Source: an uncultured Lachnospiraceae bacterium
GTDB lineage: Bacteria > Bacillota > Clostridia > Lachnospirales > Lachnospiraceae
DNA length: 64,000 nucleotides
NCBI GenBank assembly: GCA_949840465.1
Contig: CATKXE010000007.1
Location: 1-64,000, forward strand
Direction of reading: 5' to 3'
This document shows positions 26,956 through 35,548 of the stretch, one piece after another. Below the pieces are notes generated by a model. The model ran no database searches and had not been told where the DNA came from. It saw nothing but the letters and a program-made list of their open reading frames with translations. Position 1 is the first letter of the stretch; each line of letters begins with the position of its first letter. A program made the translations under genes and the position numbers.

Positions 26956-27042
26956 TTTCGTGGAATTGTGTGTTAGAATAGCAGACAGAAAACAGAGCGT
27001 TTCTGAAATAAGAAGAGCGCGAAAAATGAGGAGGTTTTCACA

Positions 27043-28320
27043 ATGGGAATGACGATGACACAGAAAATATTGGCAGCCCATGCAGGGCTTGATTCTGTAT
27101 CAGCCGGACAGTTGATAGAAGCAAAGCTGGACGTGGTGATGGCAAATGATATCACCGGGCCGATGGCGCTGCCTATTTTCTGTGAGATGGCAGAAAAGGT
27201 ATATGATAAAGACAAGGTGGTTCTGGTGCCGGATCATTTTACGCCCAATAAGGACATCAAGTCAGCAGAGAATTCCAAAGCAATCCGGGAGTTTGCAAGG
27301 GAACAGGGGCTTAGCTGGTTCTTCGAACAGGGCAAATCCGGGGTGGAGCATGCGCTCCTGCCGGAAGCAGGCGTGGTCACAGCGGGAGAGTGCATTATCG
27401 GCGCGGATTCCCATACCTGTACATACGGCGCGCTGGGCGCATTTTCTACAGGAGTAGGGACCACCGATATTGCCACAGGAATGGCCATGGGGGAACTGTG
27501 GTTCAAAGTTCCGGGCGCAGTTAAGTTCGTGCTTACCGGGAAGCCCGGGCCGTATGTGAGCGGAAAGGATATCATCATCCACATCATCGGTAAGATCGGC
27601 GTGGACGGCGCGCTTTATAAATCCATGGAATTTACAGGGGACGGGATTGCGAACCTGTCCATGGACGATCGGTTTACCATGGCCAACATGGCCATCGAGG
27701 CAGGCGCAAAGAACGGGATTTTCCCTGTGGATGCGCAGGCGGAAAGCTATATTAAGGAACATTGTAAAAAGGAATATCATATTTACGAGGCGGACGAGGA
27801 CGCGGAGTATGACGAGGTTATAGACATCCGGCTGGACGAAGTACGGCCTACCGTCGCATTTCCACATCTTCCGGGCAACGCGAAAACCATTGACGAGATA
27901 GAGGCAATGGAGCCTATCAAGATCGATCAGGTCGTGATCGGCTCCTGTACCAACGGACGTATGGAAGATATGAGGAAGGCTGCGGCTATACTGAAAGGCC
28001 ATACGGTGCATCCTGACGTGAGGGTGATGGTGGTGCCTGCGACGCAGAAGATCTACAAGCAGTGCATTGCAGAAGGTTTGATTGATATTTTTATTGACGC
28101 AGGCTGTGCAGTGAACACACCCAGTTGCGGCCCGTGCATGGGCGGGCATATGGGCGTGATGGCGGCAGGGGAAAAATGTGTGTCCACCACGAACCGGAAT
28201 TTCGTGGGTCGCATGGGGCATGTGGATTCCCTGATCTATCTGGCTTCCCCGGAAGTGGCGGCGGCCAGCGCCGTTGCAGGCTGTATTGCGAATCCAGAGA
28301 AAGTAGGTGGCAAAGCATGA
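27043..28320 (+). CDS. leuC: 3-isopropylmalate dehydratase large subunit
   Basis: The 425-aa aconitase-family subunit isomerises 2-isopropylmalate in leucine synthesis together with LeuD. The [4Fe-4S] cysteines appear in GSCTNGR (about residue 302) and CGPCMGG (about 362-368); [15 protein letters not shown] is also visible. The short size with a separate small subunit marks the bacterial/archaeal HacA-like type. The start has a GAGGAGG site 13 nt upstream. An extended -10 (TGTTAGAAT, 26971-26979) lies about 65 nt upstream with a weak -35. The stop overlaps the leuD start as ATGA. leuA and leuB are not in the window. Confidence 0.96.
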   Translation: MGMTMTQKILAAHAGLDSVSAGQLIEAKLDVVMANDITGPMALPIFCEMAEKVYDKDKVVLVPDHFTPNKDIKSAENSKAIREFAREQGLSWFFEQGKSGVEHALLPEAGVVTAGECIIGADSHTCTYGALGAFSTGVGTTDIATGMAMGELWFKVPGAVKFVLTGKPGPYVSGKDIIIHIIGKIGVDGALYKSMEFTGDGIANLSMDDRFTMANMAIEAGAKNGIFPVDAQAESYIKEHCKKEYHIYEADEDAEYDEVIDIRLDEVRPTVAFPHLPGNAKTIDEIEAMEPIKIDQVVIGSCTNGRMEDMRKAAAILKGHTVHPDVRVMVVPATQKIYKQCIAEGLIDIFIDAGCAVNTPSCGPCMGGHMGVMAAGEKCVSTTNRNFVGRMGHVDSLIYLASPEVAAASAVAGCIANPEKVGGKA

Positions 28321-28823
28321 AAGCATTGGGACACGTTTTTAAATATGGGGATAATGTAGACACGGATGTGATCATCCCGGCAAGATATCTGAACTCTTTT
28401 GACGCGCAGGAACTGGCGAGCCATGCCATGGTGGATATTGACCCGGAATTTGTGAACAAGGTGCAGCCGGGCGACCTGATCGTGGCAAATAAAAACTTTG
28501 GCTGCGGGTCTTCCAGGGAGCATGCGCCGCTGTGTCTGAAAACAGCAGGAGTAAGCTGCGTGATTGCGGAGACATTTGCAAGAATCTTCTATAGAAATGC
28601 GATCAATATCGGGCTGCCCATTATCGAATGCCCGGAGGCGGCCAGAGGGATCGAAGCCGGGGACGAGGTGGAAGTGGATTTTGACAGTGGAAAGATCTAT
28701 AACCGGACCAGAGGGACGGAGTTCCAGGGACAGGCATTCCCGGAATTTATGCAGAAGCTGATCTCGGCAGGCGGGTTGGTGAAGTATACGAACAATAAAA
28801 AGGCCGAAGAAGCAAATGCCTGA
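28317..28823 (+). CDS. leuD: 3-isopropylmalate dehydratase small subunit
   Basis: The 168-aa small subunit completes the LeuCD isomerase. It begins [24 protein letters not shown] and has the family motif [12 protein letters not shown] (about residues 59-70). The ORF track begins much earlier, but the ATG at 28317 overlaps the leuC stop (ATGA), has AGGTGG upstream and gives the usual length. Translational coupling would keep the subunits in balance. A hairpin with AAGGACAG/CTGTCCTT arms follows about 60 nt after the stop. Confidence 0.96.
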   Translation: MKALGHVFKYGDNVDTDVIIPARYLNSFDAQELASHAMVDIDPEFVNKVQPGDLIVANKNFGCGSSREHAPLCLKTAGVSCVIAETFARIFYRNAINIGLPIIECPEAARGIEAGDEVEVDFDSGKIYNRTRGTEFQGQAFPEFMQKLISAGGLVKYTNNKKAEEANA

Positions 28824-28882
28824 CGTAAAAGAGTAAAGCGGCAGATTCATAGAGTATTAGCGGCCTGAAAAGGAAACAATAC

Positions 28883-28921
28883 AAGGACAGTGGGAACGAA
28901 GAACGGTTGTACGCTGTCCTT
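28883..28921 (+). terminator. Possible terminator after leuD
   Basis: AAGGACAG (28883-28890) pairs with CTGTCCTT (28914-28921) around a 23-nt loop. A small second hairpin TATGCT/AGCATA follows. There is no strong T-tract. Confidence 0.4.
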
Positions 28922-29019
28922 CTGCTATGCTTTAGCATAAGGAAAGCGGATGAACAGAAAATGTAGCTGCCGGAAGGATTTCGCAGCCGGGAGCATGGAG
29001 AGAGAAGAGGATGGAAGAT

Positions 29020-30507
29020 ATGAATCTACTATATAAAAGTACACGGGACGTAAAGCTTTCAGTGACGGCTTCAGAGGCAATCCTGAAAGGGCTTGCTCCG
29101 GACGGCGGCCTGTTTGTGCCGGAGTCTGTGCCGGAGCTTGATGTGACGATGGAAGAATTAAAGGAAATGTCCTATCAGGAGACGGCTTACGCTGTGATGA
29201 AGCTGTTTTTGACGGATTTTACGGAGGAAGAATTAAAGCACTGTATCAACAGCGCCTACGATTCCAAATTTGATACCGAGGTGATCGCGCCGCTGGTAAA
29301 GGTGGGGGATACCTATCATCTGGAACTGTTCCATGGGGCGACGATTGCATTTAAGGATATGGCGCTGTCTATTCTGCCCCATCTTCTGACCACGTCGGCC
29401 AAAAAGAATCATGTGGAGAATGAGATCGTCATTCTGACCGCTACCTCCGGCGATACCGGAAAAGCGGCATTGGCCGGGTTTGCGGGTGTGCCCGGGACGC
29501 GGATCATTGTTTTTTATCCGAAAAACGGGGTCAGCCGGGTACAGGAGCTGCAGATGGTGACCCAGAAAGGGAGCAACACGGCGGTGGTGGCGATCCACGG
29601 GAATTTTGACAATGCCCAGAGCGGTGTGAAAGCGCTGTTCGAGGATAAAGCGCTGGAGGAGGAAATGGCGGGGAAGGGATATCAGTTTTCTTCCGCAAAC
29701 TCCATCAATATCGGCCGCCTCATTCCGCAGGTAGTGTACTATGTGTATGCTTATGCAAAATTGCTGGCGAACGGGGAGATCGCATCGGGGGAAGAGATCA
29801 ACGTGACCGTGCCTACCGGGAATTTTGGAAATATCCTGGCAGCCTATTATGCAAAACAGATGGGAGTTCCGATCGCGAAGCTCATCTGTGCCTCCAATGA
29901 GAATAAAGTATTGTTTGATTTCTTCCGCACCGGGACTTATGACCGGAACCGGGAATTTGTACTCACCTCTTCCCCGTCCATGGATATCCTGATCTCCAGC
30001 AATCTGGAAAGGCTGATCTATGCGATCGCCGGAGGGGACGACGGGAAGGACCGGAAGCTGATGGAGGCATTGAAATCTGAGGGCAGGTACGAGATCACTC
30101 CGGAGATGAAAGAACAGCTTTCAGACTTTGCGGGCGGATATGCCACGGAAGAGGAGACCATGGCGGCAATCCATGATACGTATGAATCCACAGGGTATGT
30201 AATGGATACCCATACGGCGGTGGCGTCCCACGTGTGCAGGGCGTACCGGGAGAAGAATCAGGATCACACGAAAGCCCTGGTGGCATCCACGGCAAGCCCG
30301 TACAAATTTGTAAAAAGCGTGATGACAGCCATTGACGGGAAATATAGTTCCATGGATGAATTTGATCTGATCGGCGAATTGAAAAAAGTGTCAGGCACCC
30401 AGGTGCCTCATGCGATCGAGGAGATACAAAATGCAAAGATCCTGCACACAAGGGAATGTGATGTGGATCAGATGAAAGAGACAGTCAGGGAAATATTGGG
30501 GATTTAA
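29020..30507 (+). CDS. thrC: Threonine synthase
   Basis: The 495-aa PLP enzyme converts O-phosphohomoserine to threonine. The PLP lysine lies in GATIAFKDMALSILPHLL (Lys near residue 110). The phosphate loop is in PTGNFGNILAAYYAKQMGVP, and TATSGDTGKAALAGFAGV is also present. It is the long threonine-synthase type. The start at 29020 (MNLLYKSTRD) is preferred over 29011, because the purine-rich AGAAGAGG sits directly against 29011 but 9 nt from 29020. It functionally joins asd, 7 kb upstream, in the aspartate pathway; hom and thrB are not present here. Confidence 0.95.
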   Translation: MNLLYKSTRDVKLSVTASEAILKGLAPDGGLFVPESVPELDVTMEELKEMSYQETAYAVMKLFLTDFTEEELKHCINSAYDSKFDTEVIAPLVKVGDTYHLELFHGATIAFKDMALSILPHLLTTSAKKNHVENEIVILTATSGDTGKAALAGFAGVPGTRIIVFYPKNGVSRVQELQMVTQKGSNTAVVAIHGNFDNAQSGVKALFEDKALEEEMAGKGYQFSSANSINIGRLIPQVVYYVYAYAKLLANGEIASGEEINVTVPTGNFGNILAAYYAKQMGVPIAKLICASNENKVLFDFFRTGTYDRNREFVLTSSPSMDILISSNLERLIYAIAGGDDGKDRKLMEALKSEGRYEITPEMKEQLSDFAGGYATEEETMAAIHDTYESTGYVMDTHTAVASHVCRAYREKNQDHTKALVASTASPYKFVKSVMTAIDGKYSSMDEFDLIGELKKVSGTQVPHAIEEIQNAKILHTRECDVDQMKETVREILGI

Positions 30508-30595
30508 ATGTATTCTATATACAGCCGGATGTTGTCAGGGCAAGAATGCACGGACAGCGGGGACCGGCTATAAGGACAGAAAGGCGGTAAAGGAA

Positions 30596-31144
30596 ATGAA
30601 GAGGGCCAGCGTATTTTTGGCAGACGGATTTGAAGAGATCGAAGGGCTTACAGTAGTGGATATCCTTCGCAGGGCAGGGGTGCAGGTGGACACGGTGTCG
30701 GTTACAGGGGACAGGACGATCCATGGCTCCCATCAGATTGACGTGCAGGCGGATTTTTTATTTGAGGAAATGGATTTTACACAGACGGATATGCTGGTAC
30801 TCCCGGGCGGAATGCCGGGGACAAAGTACCTGATGGAGCATAAGGGGCTGAGGTCGCTTTTGCAGGCGTATCATGAGCAGGGGCAGTATATTGCGGCGAT
30901 CTGCGCGGCGCCGAGTATTTTTGGCGGACTGGGTTTTTTGAAAGGACGGAAGGCATGCTGTTACCCCTCTTTTGAAGAAAAGCTCGAAGGCGCAGAGGTT
31001 GTGCAGGATGCAGTCAGCGTGGACGGCCATGTGGTCACCAGCCGGGGGATGGGCACGGCCATTCCGTTTGCATTGAAGCTGACGGGGCTTCTGTGCGGGG
31101 AAGAAAAGGCTGAAGAGATCGGGCGTTCGATCATTTACAGATGA
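30596..31144 (+). CDS. DJ-1/PfpI family protein
   Basis: The 182-aa protein is a class I glutamine-amidotransferase-like fold of the DJ-1/YajL type. It has FLADGFEEIEGLTVVDILRRAG at the start, VLPGGMPG in the middle, and the nucleophile elbow AAICAAPSIF with the reactive cysteine near residue 103. Glu16 is in the position that lowers the cysteine pKa. Members act as deglycase/glyoxalase-like stress proteins or chaperones, and the reaction is disputed even in well-studied ones. The start follows AAGGCGGTAAAGGA. It stands between thrC and gtrA with short gaps. Confidence 0.9.
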   Translation: MKRASVFLADGFEEIEGLTVVDILRRAGVQVDTVSVTGDRTIHGSHQIDVQADFLFEEMDFTQTDMLVLPGGMPGTKYLMEHKGLRSLLQAYHEQGQYIAAICAAPSIFGGLGFLKGRKACCYPSFEEKLEGAEVVQDAVSVDGHVVTSRGMGTAIPFALKLTGLLCGEEKAEEIGRSIIYR

Positions 31145-31215
31145 GGCCGCGGCCTGCCTGCCGGGCGGCGGACAGTCACGGACGGGGAAAAGGTATAAAG
31201 GAGGACGGCTGAATT

Positions 31216-31611
31216 TTGGCACAGAGGAGGTCTTTACTGCAGCAATTAATCCGCTTTGGCATTGTCGGGGGCAGTGCTTTTGCAATCGATTATGGCATAT
31301 TGTTTTTACTGACAGAAGTAACCGGACTCAATTATCTGGTATCCGGGGCAATATCATTTGCCGTATCTGTAATATTCAACTATATAATGAGTATAAAATG
31401 GGTTTTTGATGTTGCGGGGGAAAGAAGCCAGACGCAGGATCTGGCGGTATTCCTTATTCTGAGCGTGATTGGATTGGGCATAAACCAGCTTGTTATGTGG
31501 GTGGCGGTGGATCAGTTCCATATTTACTATATGGTATCTAAACTGGGCGCAACCGGCATTGTCATGGTCTATAATTTTGTCACGAGAAAAATATTTTTAG
31601 AAAAGACATAA
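31216..31611 (+). CDS. GtrA-like membrane protein
   Basis: This 131-aa protein has four hydrophobic helices and the GtrA pattern LIRFGIVGGSAFAIDYGILFLL at its start and FNYIMSIKWVF in the middle. GtrA-like proteins are thought to flip or present lipid-linked sugars for glycosylation of envelope polymers. The start is a TTG at 31216 with AGGAGG about 11 nt upstream, and no in-frame ATG gives a better fit. The gene is about 70 nt downstream of the DJ-1 gene. No glycosyltransferase is adjacent, so its partner must be encoded elsewhere, possibly in the polysaccharide locus 15 kb away. Confidence 0.88.
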   Translation: MAQRRSLLQQLIRFGIVGGSAFAIDYGILFLLTEVTGLNYLVSGAISFAVSVIFNYIMSIKWVFDVAGERSQTQDLAVFLILSVIGLGINQLVMWVAVDQFHIYYMVSKLGATGIVMVYNFVTRKIFLEKT

Positions 31612-31668
31612 AATGTCTGTTCTGTTTTCAGGCTTTCATGAAAAGGCGTATATCCATACAAAAAGTAC

Positions 31669-31697
31669 TGGAAATCAGGGAACTCTTGTGCTATACT
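31669..31697 (+). promoter_or_regulatory. Possible tig promoter
   Basis: TGGAAA (31669-31674) and TATACT (31692-31697) lie 17 nt apart, about 130 nt upstream of tig. The -10 is good and the -35 is moderate. The 225-nt gap between gtrA and tig shows no other clear element. Confidence 0.4.
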
Positions 31698-31836
31698 TGT
31701 TTAATGATTGTGGGCGAATGCCCGTGCAGAAAAGAGCGGCGGCAGTTTTGCCGTGCAGATGGAGCAGGAACGGCAGGAAAATGGTGTTATTCTCTGCATA
31801 CAGTTCCCTACAAATGTCAAGGAGGAAATTAGAAAG

Positions 31837-33123
31837 ATGAGTCTACAGGTAGAAAAGTTAGAGCATAATATGGCAAAGCTTACGATCGAGGTTGCTGCGG
31901 AGGATGTGGAGAAGGCGCTTCAGGCCGCATATCTGAAGGAGCGTAAGAAGATTTCCATACCGGGTTTCAGAAAAGGGAAAGTGCCGCGACAGATGGTGGA
32001 GAAGATGTACGGCCCGGAGGTGTTTTATGATGAGGCTGTGAACAGCATGATTCCCGGGCATTATGAAAAGGCTTATGATGAATGCGGCCTTGATATCGTG
32101 TCCAATCCGACGATTGACGTAGTCCAGATGGAAAAAGGACAGCCATTTATCTTTACCGCGGAAGTTGCGGTGAAGCCGGAAGTGACATTAGGTGAATATA
32201 AAGGACTGAAAGTGGATAAGATTTCAGTGGAAGTAACAGAAGAGGATGTAGATGCAGAACTCCAGAGAGAGCGTGAGCGCAACGGGCGCACTGTGGAGGT
32301 TACAGACCGGGCGGTTCAGGATCAGGATATGATTACGCTGGATTTTAAAGGATTTGTAGACGGAGAAGCCTTTGAAGGTGGAGAAAGCACAGATTATGCA
32401 CTCACTGTCGGATCCGGTTCCTTTATCCCGGGATTTGAAGAACAGTTGATCGGCGCAGAGATCGGCAAAGAGCTGGAGGTGAACGTGACCTTCCCCGAAC
32501 AATACCATGCGGCAGAACTGGCAGGAAAACCGGCGGTATTTCAATGCACTGTAAAGACGATCAAAGAGAGAGAACTGCCTGAATTGGATGATGAATTTGC
32601 TTCAGACGTATCAGAGTGCGAGACTCTGGAAGCGTACAGGGCAGAGGTGGAGAAGAAACTGCTCGACAGGAAGACGGCGGAAGCACGGGAAAAAGTGGAA
32701 GACCAGGCTGTAGATCAGGCAGCAGAAAACGCTGAGATGGATATTCCGCAGGCAATGATTGATTTTCAGGTAAGGCAGATGCTGGACGATATGTCTTATC
32801 GTCTTAGGATGCAGGGAATGACAAAAGAGATGTATTTCCAGATGACAGGGCTTACAGAGGAGCGTATGAAACAGGATATGGAGAAGCAGGCGGTTCGCTC
32901 CATTAAAACAAGGCTGACTCTGGAAGCGGTTGCCAGGGCAGAGAATATAGAAGTATCCGAGGAACGCCTGGAAGAAGAAATACAGAAGATGGCGGACAAC
33001 TATAAGGTGGAAGCTGCGAAGTTCAAAGAGAATATGGGAGAAAAACAGATAGAAGAATTGAGAGAAAACATTGTCGTACAGGATGCCATTACATTGATCG
33101 CCGATGCAGCGGTGGAAGAATAA
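31837..33123 (+). CDS. tig: Trigger factor
   Basis: The 428-aa ribosome-bound chaperone and peptidyl-prolyl isomerase meets nascent chains. The ribosome-binding tip PGFRKGKVPRQMVEKMYG is visible near residues 37-54. The FKBP-like domain runs over about 155-240 (GFVDGEAFEGGESTDYALTVGSGSFIPGFEEQLIG), and the helical C-terminal arms follow. The start at 31837 replaces the long ORF start because AAGGAGG lies 11 nt upstream and MSLQVEKLEHNMAKLTIEV matches the family. The neighbours clpP, clpX and lon make a typical protein quality-control cluster. Confidence 0.97.
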   Translation: MSLQVEKLEHNMAKLTIEVAAEDVEKALQAAYLKERKKISIPGFRKGKVPRQMVEKMYGPEVFYDEAVNSMIPGHYEKAYDECGLDIVSNPTIDVVQMEKGQPFIFTAEVAVKPEVTLGEYKGLKVDKISVEVTEEDVDAELQRERERNGRTVEVTDRAVQDQDMITLDFKGFVDGEAFEGGESTDYALTVGSGSFIPGFEEQLIGAEIGKELEVNVTFPEQYHAAELAGKPAVFQCTVKTIKERELPELDDEFASDVSECETLEAYRAEVEKKLLDRKTAEAREKVEDQAVDQAAENAEMDIPQAMIDFQVRQMLDDMSYRLRMQGMTKEMYFQMTGLTEERMKQDMEKQAVRSIKTRLTLEAVARAENIEVSEERLEEEIQKMADNYKVEAAKFKENMGEKQIEELRENIVVQDAITLIADAAVEE

Positions 33124-33171
33124 AGAATAGATACATTCCATATCCTTTAGGATGGGAATGGCATGGCAGAG

Positions 33172-33356
33172 TCAAAGACCCCGCAGCAAACTGACGGGGC
33201 GTCAAATTTCCGGCGCAGCAAGCCGCGGGGGATCTGGTCTTCACTCCGTTTCGGTCGTTGCCAGACAAGTGCCGCCGGCACTTAGCAACCCTCGCGGCAG
33301 TCGCCGGATGGACATACAAAAACATGTCCGTCCGGCCCGTTGCTTCGCGGAAATAA
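33172..33356 (-). repeat. Repeat copy R7 (full A+B+C, reversed)
   Basis: Read on the minus strand this is the longest copy. Block A is CCGCGAAGCAACGGGCCGG plus the GGACAT/ATGTCC hairpin and GCGACTGCCGCGAGGG. Block B is GTTGCTAAGTGCCGGCGGCA through AACGACCGAAACGGAGTG. Block C is CCCCCGCGGCTTGCTGCG through GTTTGCTGCGGGGTC. It fills most of the tig-clpP gap (33124-33421). A small hairpin CCCGTC/GACGGG follows at about 33374-33388. Confidence 0.85.
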
Positions 33357-33421
33357 AGATTCCTCAGCCCGCCCGTCAGCCGGACGGGCTGCAAGCATGA
33401 TTTCAGAAGGGAGATTTTCAG

Positions 33422-34003
33422 ATGAGTTTAGTACCTTATGTCATTGAACAGACGAGCCGCGGGGAACGTTCCTATGATATTTATTCCAGATTGCTGAAGG
33501 ATCGGATCATTTTTCTGGGAGAAGAGGTGACAGATGTTTCCGCCAATATCGTAGTGGCCCAGCTTTTGTTTCTGGAGGCGGATGACCCGAATAAGGATAT
33601 CCAGCTCTATATCAACAGTCCGGGCGGTTCTGTGACTGCGGGGCTGGCAATCTATGATACGATGCAGTATATCAAGTGCGACGTGTCTACGGTATGTATC
33701 GGCATGGCAGCCAGCATGGGGTCATTTTTGCTCTCCGGAGGGACCAGGGGCAAGCGGTTCGCACTTCCCAATGCAGAGATCATGATTCATCAGCCTTCCG
33801 GCGGCGCCAGGGGGCAGGCAACGGAAATTCAGATTGCCGCGGAACATATCCTGAGAACCAGAAAGCGGCTGAATGAAATCCTTGCAGCCAATACCGGGCA
33901 GCCTCTGGAGACGATTCAGGTGGACACAGAGAGAGACAATTTTATGTCCGCAGAGGAAGCGAAGGAGTATGGGCTGGTTGACGAAGTCATTGCCAAACAT
34001 TAA
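33422..34003 (+). CDS. clpP: ATP-dependent Clp protease proteolytic subunit
   Basis: The 193-aa serine protease forms the 14-mer chamber that degrades proteins fed by ClpX or other Clp ATPases. The catalytic serine is in [11 protein letters not shown] (about residue 97), the histidine in MIHQPSGG (about 122) and the aspartate in the QVDTERDNF region (about 169-173). Length is typical. The start has AGAAGGGAGATTTTCAG upstream. It lies 23 nt before clpX, so the pair is co-transcribed. A repeat copy fills the upstream gap, where no SigA or CtsR site was found. Confidence 0.98.
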   Translation: MSLVPYVIEQTSRGERSYDIYSRLLKDRIIFLGEEVTDVSANIVVAQLLFLEADDPNKDIQLYINSPGGSVTAGLAIYDTMQYIKCDVSTVCIGMAASMGSFLLSGGTRGKRFALPNAEIMIHQPSGGARGQATEIQIAAEHILRTRKRLNEILAANTGQPLETIQVDTERDNFMSAEEAKEYGLVDEVIAKH

Positions 34004-34026
34004 GGGATTATATGAGGTGAAAACAG

Positions 34027-35298
34027 ATGGCAGGAAAAATGATGGAAGAAATTGTAAGATGTTCTTTCTGTAACAAGCCGCAGACGCAGGTCCGCAAGCT
34101 GATCTCGGGGCCTAACGGGGCATTTATCTGTGATGAATGTGTGGAAGTATGTTCTGAGATTATTGAAGAAGAATTAGATTATGAAGAGAGGAATCCTTTT
34201 GCGGACATCAATCTGCTTACACCGGAGGAGATGAAAGCGTTTCTGGATGATTATGTCATCGGACAGGAGGAAGCGAAGAAAGTGCTTTCGGTGGCTGTAT
34301 ATAACCATTATAAGCGGATTTTGGCGGAACAGGATCTGGGTGTGGAACTGCAGAAGAGTAATATTCTGATGCTGGGACCCACGGGATGCGGGAAGACGCT
34401 TCTTGCACAGACCCTTGCAAAAGTATTGAATGTTCCCTTTGCAATCGCGGATGCCACAGCGTTGACTGAGGCAGGCTATGTGGGGGAAGATGTGGAGAAT
34501 ATCCTTTTGAAGGTGATCCAGGCGGCGGACGGAGATATCGAGCGTGCCGAGCATGGGATTATCTACATTGACGAGATTGATAAGATCACAAGAAAATCAG
34601 AAAATCCATCGATTACCCGTGATGTGTCCGGAGAGGGCGTGCAGCAGGCCCTTTTGAAGATTGTAGAGGGGACTGTCGCATCTGTTCCCCCGCAGGGCGG
34701 GAGAAAACACCCCCATCAGGAACTGATTCAGATCGACACGACCAATATCCTGTTCATCTGTGGAGGGGCGTTTGAGGGGCTTGACAAGATCATCGAGACG
34801 AGGCTTGATAGAAAGTCCATCGGATTTAACGCGGAGATCGCAACCCAGCATGAGTATAATGTGGATGTACTCTTAAGGGAAGCGCTTCCCCAGGATTTGG
34901 TGAAGTTTGGGCTGATCCCGGAACTGGTAGGCCGTCTTCCGGTGACGGTTGCTCTGGAGATGCTGGATAAAAAGGCGCTGATCCGGATTCTGACAGAACC
35001 TAAGAGTGCGATTGTCAAGCAGTATCAGAAGCTTTTGGAACTGGACGGCGTCAGGCTGGTATTTGACAGGGATGCATTGACTGCCATTGCAGAGACTACA
35101 TTAGCGCGCAAGACCGGAGCCAGAGGGCTCAGGGCTATTATGGAAGGGATTATGATGGATACCATGTTCCGTGTACCTTCGGATGAGACGATCAAGGAAT
35201 GCAGGATCACGAAGGATACTGTAAAAGGCACGGGGCAGCCTTTGTACGAGTGTGACGGGGAAGAGCGCAGGTCGTTTTTGACGCCTCGCAGTGCGTAA
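34027..35298 (+). CDS. clpX: ATP-dependent Clp protease ATPase subunit ClpX
   Basis: The 423-aa AAA+ unfoldase delivers substrates to ClpP. The N-terminal zinc domain has two Cys pairs, CSFCNK and CDECVEVC (about residues 13-43). Walker A is GPTGCGKT, Walker [11 protein letters not shown], and the substrate pore motif GYVGEDVE is present. The C-terminal sensor region [14 protein letters not shown] is intact, as is an IGF-like loop region for ClpP contact. The start has GAGGTG upstream. It directly follows clpP. Confidence 0.98.
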   Translation: MAGKMMEEIVRCSFCNKPQTQVRKLISGPNGAFICDECVEVCSEIIEEELDYEERNPFADINLLTPEEMKAFLDDYVIGQEEAKKVLSVAVYNHYKRILAEQDLGVELQKSNILMLGPTGCGKTLLAQTLAKVLNVPFAIADATALTEAGYVGEDVENILLKVIQAADGDIERAEHGIIYIDEIDKITRKSENPSITRDVSGEGVQQALLKIVEGTVASVPPQGGRKHPHQELIQIDTTNILFICGGAFEGLDKIIETRLDRKSIGFNAEIATQHEYNVDVLLREALPQDLVKFGLIPELVGRLPVTVALEMLDKKALIRILTEPKSAIVKQYQKLLELDGVRLVFDRDALTAIAETTLARKTGARGLRAIMEGIMMDTMFRVPSDETIKECRITKDTVKGTGQPLYECDGEERRSFLTPRSA

Positions 35299-35405
35299 AT
35301 GCTTTTGGGAAGTAACCTGTAGGGGGGCTCGGCAAAGGGCATTTTGCGGCGGTTTGGAAGATGGCAGGTATATCTTACAGGAATCTTTAAGGAATGAGAA
35401 AATAG

Positions 35406-35443
35406 GGGCGGGTATTATGGGGAAACCAGGTACCTGCCCTTTC
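35406..35443 (+). terminator. Possible terminator between clpX and lon
   Basis: GGGCGGGTA (35406-35414) pairs with TACCTGCCC (35431-35439), with one G-T pair, followed by TTTCAT. The remaining part of 35299-35548 shows no gene. Confidence 0.5.
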
Positions 35444-35548
35444 ATATAAGATGCATTTTGAGAAAGAATGAGAAGGTTATTCAGTAACAAAGAAACTTTG
35501 CAGCGGCTTAGGAAACAAAAAAGTTGCTGATTTGGAGGATTAACAACC

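Noticed and set aside
26917-27042. Leucine T-box or attenuator ahead of leuC
   Set aside because: The gap is only 126 nt and has no T-box motif, leader peptide with Leu codons or antiterminator pair.
27262-28326. 354-aa minus-strand ORF opposite leuC
   Set aside because: It is a complete shadow of leuC, with a His/Arg/Cys-rich composition typical of antisense frames in this base composition.
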